A DNA stretch of 64,000 nt, from the NCBI GenBank assembly GCA_964587155.1, contig CAZPKF010000008.1, positions 1 through 64,000 of the forward strand, in the 5' to 3' direction. Below, in pieces: positions 61,879 to 64,000 of this stretch. The first letter of the stretch is position 1. Each line of letters begins with the position of its first letter. The notes beneath the pieces are model-generated. The model ran no database searches. It worked only from the letters and a program-made list of their open reading frames with translations, and had not been told where the DNA came from. Made by a program: the position numbers and the translations under genes. Source of the DNA: Hallerella sp964587155 (lineage in GTDB: Bacteria > Fibrobacterota > Fibrobacteria > Fibrobacterales > Fibrobacteraceae).

Positions 61879-63099
61879 TTACGGAGAAACGTCCGCACAA
61901 CAGCGGAATCCGACAAAGTTGTACTGGTTTTGCGGATAAAAACTGTATTTGGTGTCGGTGCACTTGCTTTCGTTTTGCGTGTCCCAGCTGCCTCCGGCGA
62001 CCAAGTAGCGGTTGGGCATTTCTTTTGCCGGTGTGTCTGTCCATTCCCAGAGATTGCCGTTCATATCGTACATTCCATACCAGCTGCGGCATTGCTCTTT
62101 GCGTCCGGCGCGCTTAGCCGATTTGGAATTGGTGTTGCACTTTGACGGCTTGTAATTTTTGCCATAAGCGTAACGGAATCCGTCTTTCCCTTTGCAGGCG
62201 GCGCTCCATTCGTCGAATTTGCACAGGCGTTTCCCTGCCTGTTTGCAAAGTTCTACGGCTTGTTCGTGAGAAACCATGTCCTTGACGATGGCATCCGGCT
62301 GGTTGGGATATTCATATGCGTCGACGCAAACCGTTTTTTGACCTACGGGAACGGGATAAGCGTTTTTGCCGCAGACATTGTCGCTTGCCATATCGTAATG
62401 GACGCTTTGCCAAGATGTTCGGTTACCTGCAGAATCTTCGGCAAAGTAAAAAACATCGCCGGTTTTGTTGTATTCGACAGGAGCTGTCAATTCTTGTGGA
62501 TGAAGCGTGTCGCCTATAGAATAGAAAGTTTTGCACTTGATTTCATCGCATTTGACTTTGAGTCGGATGGGGTCGTAATAACGGCCTGCTGGTGGGACTA
62601 TCGAGGCTTCGGGGGGGATGGAATCCCGATTCGCATAGGCGATGCTGTCCGCTTTGCGGAGGCTGTCTTGTTTGGCTAGACTGTCTTTCAAGGCTTTCGC
62701 TGCTTGCTCTAGGCTGTCTTTTTGTGCTTTCCGGATTTTCGCTAAGCTGTCGCGGATGGCTTTTTCGCGTTTTTTCAGGCTGTCGTTTTTCGGCGTTTCT
62801 GGGGCGGGCGCTGGCAATTTGGAAAGGCTGTCTTCGCGGGCTAAACTGTCTTGTATTTGGGCAAGGCTATCCCCGACTTTTTTCAGGCTGTCGTTGATCC
62901 GCTCCCTTTCCCTTGCGACGGAAAGGCTGTCTATCTGCATTTCACGCGAGTTCAACGTTTCGCTCGCAAGGTTCGAAAGTTCACATTGAATGATGAACAG
63001 GAGCGTAAGGAGGATTATCATGGCGACAAGGACTGTCACGCGCTTGCGCTTTTTTCTCGCACTGAATTCATTCTTTGATGTGTTGTTTTGGTTTGCCAT
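61879..63099 (-). CDS. Membrane-anchored FGE-sulfatase (SUMF1) domain protein with DSL-repeat coiled coil
   Basis: The 406-residue protein has a basic N-terminus and one membrane helix (about 22-40). A long coiled coil (45-160) follows, built on recurring DSLAK/DSLKK units. A beta domain comes next, then an FGE-sulfatase domain (about 240-403) with VCVDAYEYPNQPD, LCKQAGKRLCKFDEW, YGMYDMNGNLWEWTDT and GGSWDTQ ... VGFRCC. This fold is used by formylglycine-generating enzymes and by non-catalytic binding proteins; no copper-site assignment is possible here. It lies in the periplasm behind a stalk, directly downstream of cdaA. Confidence 0.85.
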   Translation of the reverse strand: MANQNNTSKNEFSARKKRKRVTVLVAMIILLTLLFIIQCELSNLASETLNSREMQIDSLSVARERERINDSLKKVGDSLAQIQDSLAREDSLSKLPAPAPETPKNDSLKKREKAIRDSLAKIRKAQKDSLEQAAKALKDSLAKQDSLRKADSIAYANRDSIPPEASIVPPAGRYYDPIRLKVKCDEIKCKTFYSIGDTLHPQELTAPVEYNKTGDVFYFAEDSAGNRTSWQSVHYDMASDNVCGKNAYPVPVGQKTVCVDAYEYPNQPDAIVKDMVSHEQAVELCKQAGKRLCKFDEWSAACKGKDGFRYAYGKNYKPSKCNTNSKSAKRAGRKEQCRSWYGMYDMNGNLWEWTDTPAKEMPNRYLVAGGSWDTQNESKCTDTKYSFYPQNQYNFVGFRCCADVSP

Positions 63100-63123
63100 G
63101 GAGTTCTCGTTAAAATAGGGATA

Positions 63124-63933
63124 TCATTTTTTATTGCTGTCGTTTTCAAAAAGATCGCGCCAATGCCGTTTGATTTCTTCTTCGACTTCTTTGACGCTGA
63201 GCTTGCGCCGGAGTGTTGTCCGGTAGGCGATGGAAATGTAGCCCGTTTCTTCGGAAACGACGATGACCATGGCGTCGCATTCGGCGGCGAGGGCTTTGGC
63301 GGCGCGGTGGCGCATACCGTAAGCGGAATCTTGTTCCGAGGTGATGGCCGGCAAAGGAAGAATACACCCGGCGGCAACGATGCTATGGCTGTTGAGAATG
63401 ACCGCACCGTCGTGCAAGGCGGAATTCGGAAAGAATAACGCGCGCAAAAGGCGGGAACTGATGCGGGCATTCAAGAGTTCGCCGGTGTCTGCATAATTGC
63501 GGAGTCCCACTCGCTTTTCAAGAACGATTAACGCTCCGAATTGATTCTTCGCCAAATCCTGAACCGCCGTGCCGATTTCTTCGGCGACTTTGTCGAGTCC
63601 GCTTTCGTGAAAAAAGAGGGTCTTCAGATTCATCCGGGCGACAGATTGTCCGATGCGGGTCAAGGCTCCGCGGATTTCCGGCTGAAAAAGAATGACAAGC
63701 GCGATGATTCCCAACGTTGCCAAATTGCTGAGCAGCCAAACGATTGTGTGCAATTCCCACCACTGCGCAAGGAACCAGATGATGAGAAGTAGTCCGCCGC
63801 CGATAAACATTTGCACGGCCCGTGTTCCACGGAAAAGCAAGAACACGTAATAGGCGACAATCGACACCAAGAAAATGTCGAGCAGATCGGCAAAGCGAAC
63901 ATCAATGACACCGAATAACTTAAACAGGTTCAT
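63124..63933 (-). CDS. cdaA: CdaA-type diadenylate cyclase
   Basis: The 269-residue enzyme makes c-di-AMP from two ATP. It has three N-terminal membrane helices (about 10-85) and the DisA_N domain with the catalytic DGAV motif (NSALHDGAVIL) and the RHR motif (GMRHRAAKAL). The length is standard for CdaA. Its start overlaps the end of folP by 14 bases, an order that is well known in Bacteroidota and relatives. Confidence 0.95.
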   Translation of the reverse strand: MNLFKLFGVIDVRFADLLDIFLVSIVAYYVFLLFRGTRAVQMFIGGGLLLIIWFLAQWWELHTIVWLLSNLATLGIIALVILFQPEIRGALTRIGQSVARMNLKTLFFHESGLDKVAEEIGTAVQDLAKNQFGALIVLEKRVGLRNYADTGELLNARISSRLLRALFFPNSALHDGAVILNSHSIVAAGCILPLPAITSEQDSAYGMRHRAAKALAAECDAMVIVVSEETGYISIAYRTTLRRKLSVKEVEEEIKRHWRDLFENDSNKK

Positions 63934-64000
63934 GGCGGAACGCCTGGAGAATTTGCAGTGATTCTACCGTTTCACGGACATCGTGAACGCGGAGAACGGA
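63920..64000 (-). CDS. folP: Dihydropteroate synthase, C-terminal end only
   Basis: The last 26 codons are visible, reading SVLRVHDVRETVESLQILQ then AFRHEPV and a TAA stop at 63920-63922. The RVHDV motif is the conserved C-terminal segment of dihydropteroate synthase, and the folP-cdaA order supports the call. The rest of the gene lies beyond the right edge. Confidence 0.8.
   Translation of the reverse strand, partial: SVLRVHDVRETVESLQILQAFRHEPV

Overview
The window looks like a draft contig from Fibrobacter or a close relative (Fibrobacterota). The pointers are secreted proteins with long polyserine linkers, lipoproteins with GlnGly/AspGly-rich starts, many periplasmic and outer-membrane proteins of unknown function, a GGGPS-type enzyme of the kind known in the FCB group, and a clear Gram-negative envelope gene set (kdsB, beta-barrels, M23/M15 peptidases). 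It contains one run of 100 Ns (52935-53034), two perfect tandem duplications (598 bp and 186 bp) and at least two frameshifted genes. Some of this may be assembly error.

Layout. 1-3030: a partial XRE regulator, two paralogous DUF5683-like envelope proteins, and tRNA-Gly(GCC) with its own promoter and terminator. 3500-6000: a membrane class III nucleotidyl cyclase with a small membrane partner, divergent from hemW. 6100-12850: two giant paralogous secreted proteins with Ig-like modules, the second carrying a beta-propeller and a 39-bp serine-rich repeat. 12880-18250: a GGGPS homologue, a small membrane protein, an ABC ATPase/permease pair and two unusual PilT-like ATPases, mostly overlapping. 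18250-28990: a patatin-barrel protein, an EAL protein, metK, a NIF3 protein, a porin, an OmpA protein, a TIM-barrel protein with a receiver-like partner, and thiL. 29115-42130: a long housekeeping and pilus block on the plus strand (pilB, pcrA, gatC, kdsB, pyrG, a ComEA-like protein, pilM, a PilN/O-like protein, rsmD, coaD, rhomboid, PfkB kinase), many genes overlapping by a few bases.

42130-53400 is the accessory part: a 33-residue protein with a structured leader, a candidate rod-shaped ncRNA, a run of lipoprotein and Cys-rich periplasmic genes, the 598-bp duplication, and an operon of a small protein, a Upf1-like SF1 helicase, a gap-interrupted gene and a HicA-like protein. 53430-64000 returns to envelope genes: a barrel, an M23/LysM peptidase, a decayed lipoprotein, comEC, a duplicated M43-like metalloprotease, a DUF4416 protein, an M15-like peptidase, an FGE-sulfatase-domain protein, and cdaA overlapping the end of folP.

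Together the genes suggest a cell with type IV pilus/competence machinery (pilB, pilM, PilN/O-like, PilT-like pair, comEA, comEC) and three separate cyclic-nucleotide inputs: a class III cyclase, a c-di-GMP EAL enzyme alongside a c-di-GMP-binding-type domain on PilB, and c-di-AMP via CdaA. The best candidates for undescribed biology are the degenerate PilT pair, the helicase operon, the 42.2-42.8 kb small-protein/ncRNA region, and the repeated six-Cys module at 44.6-46.1 kb.
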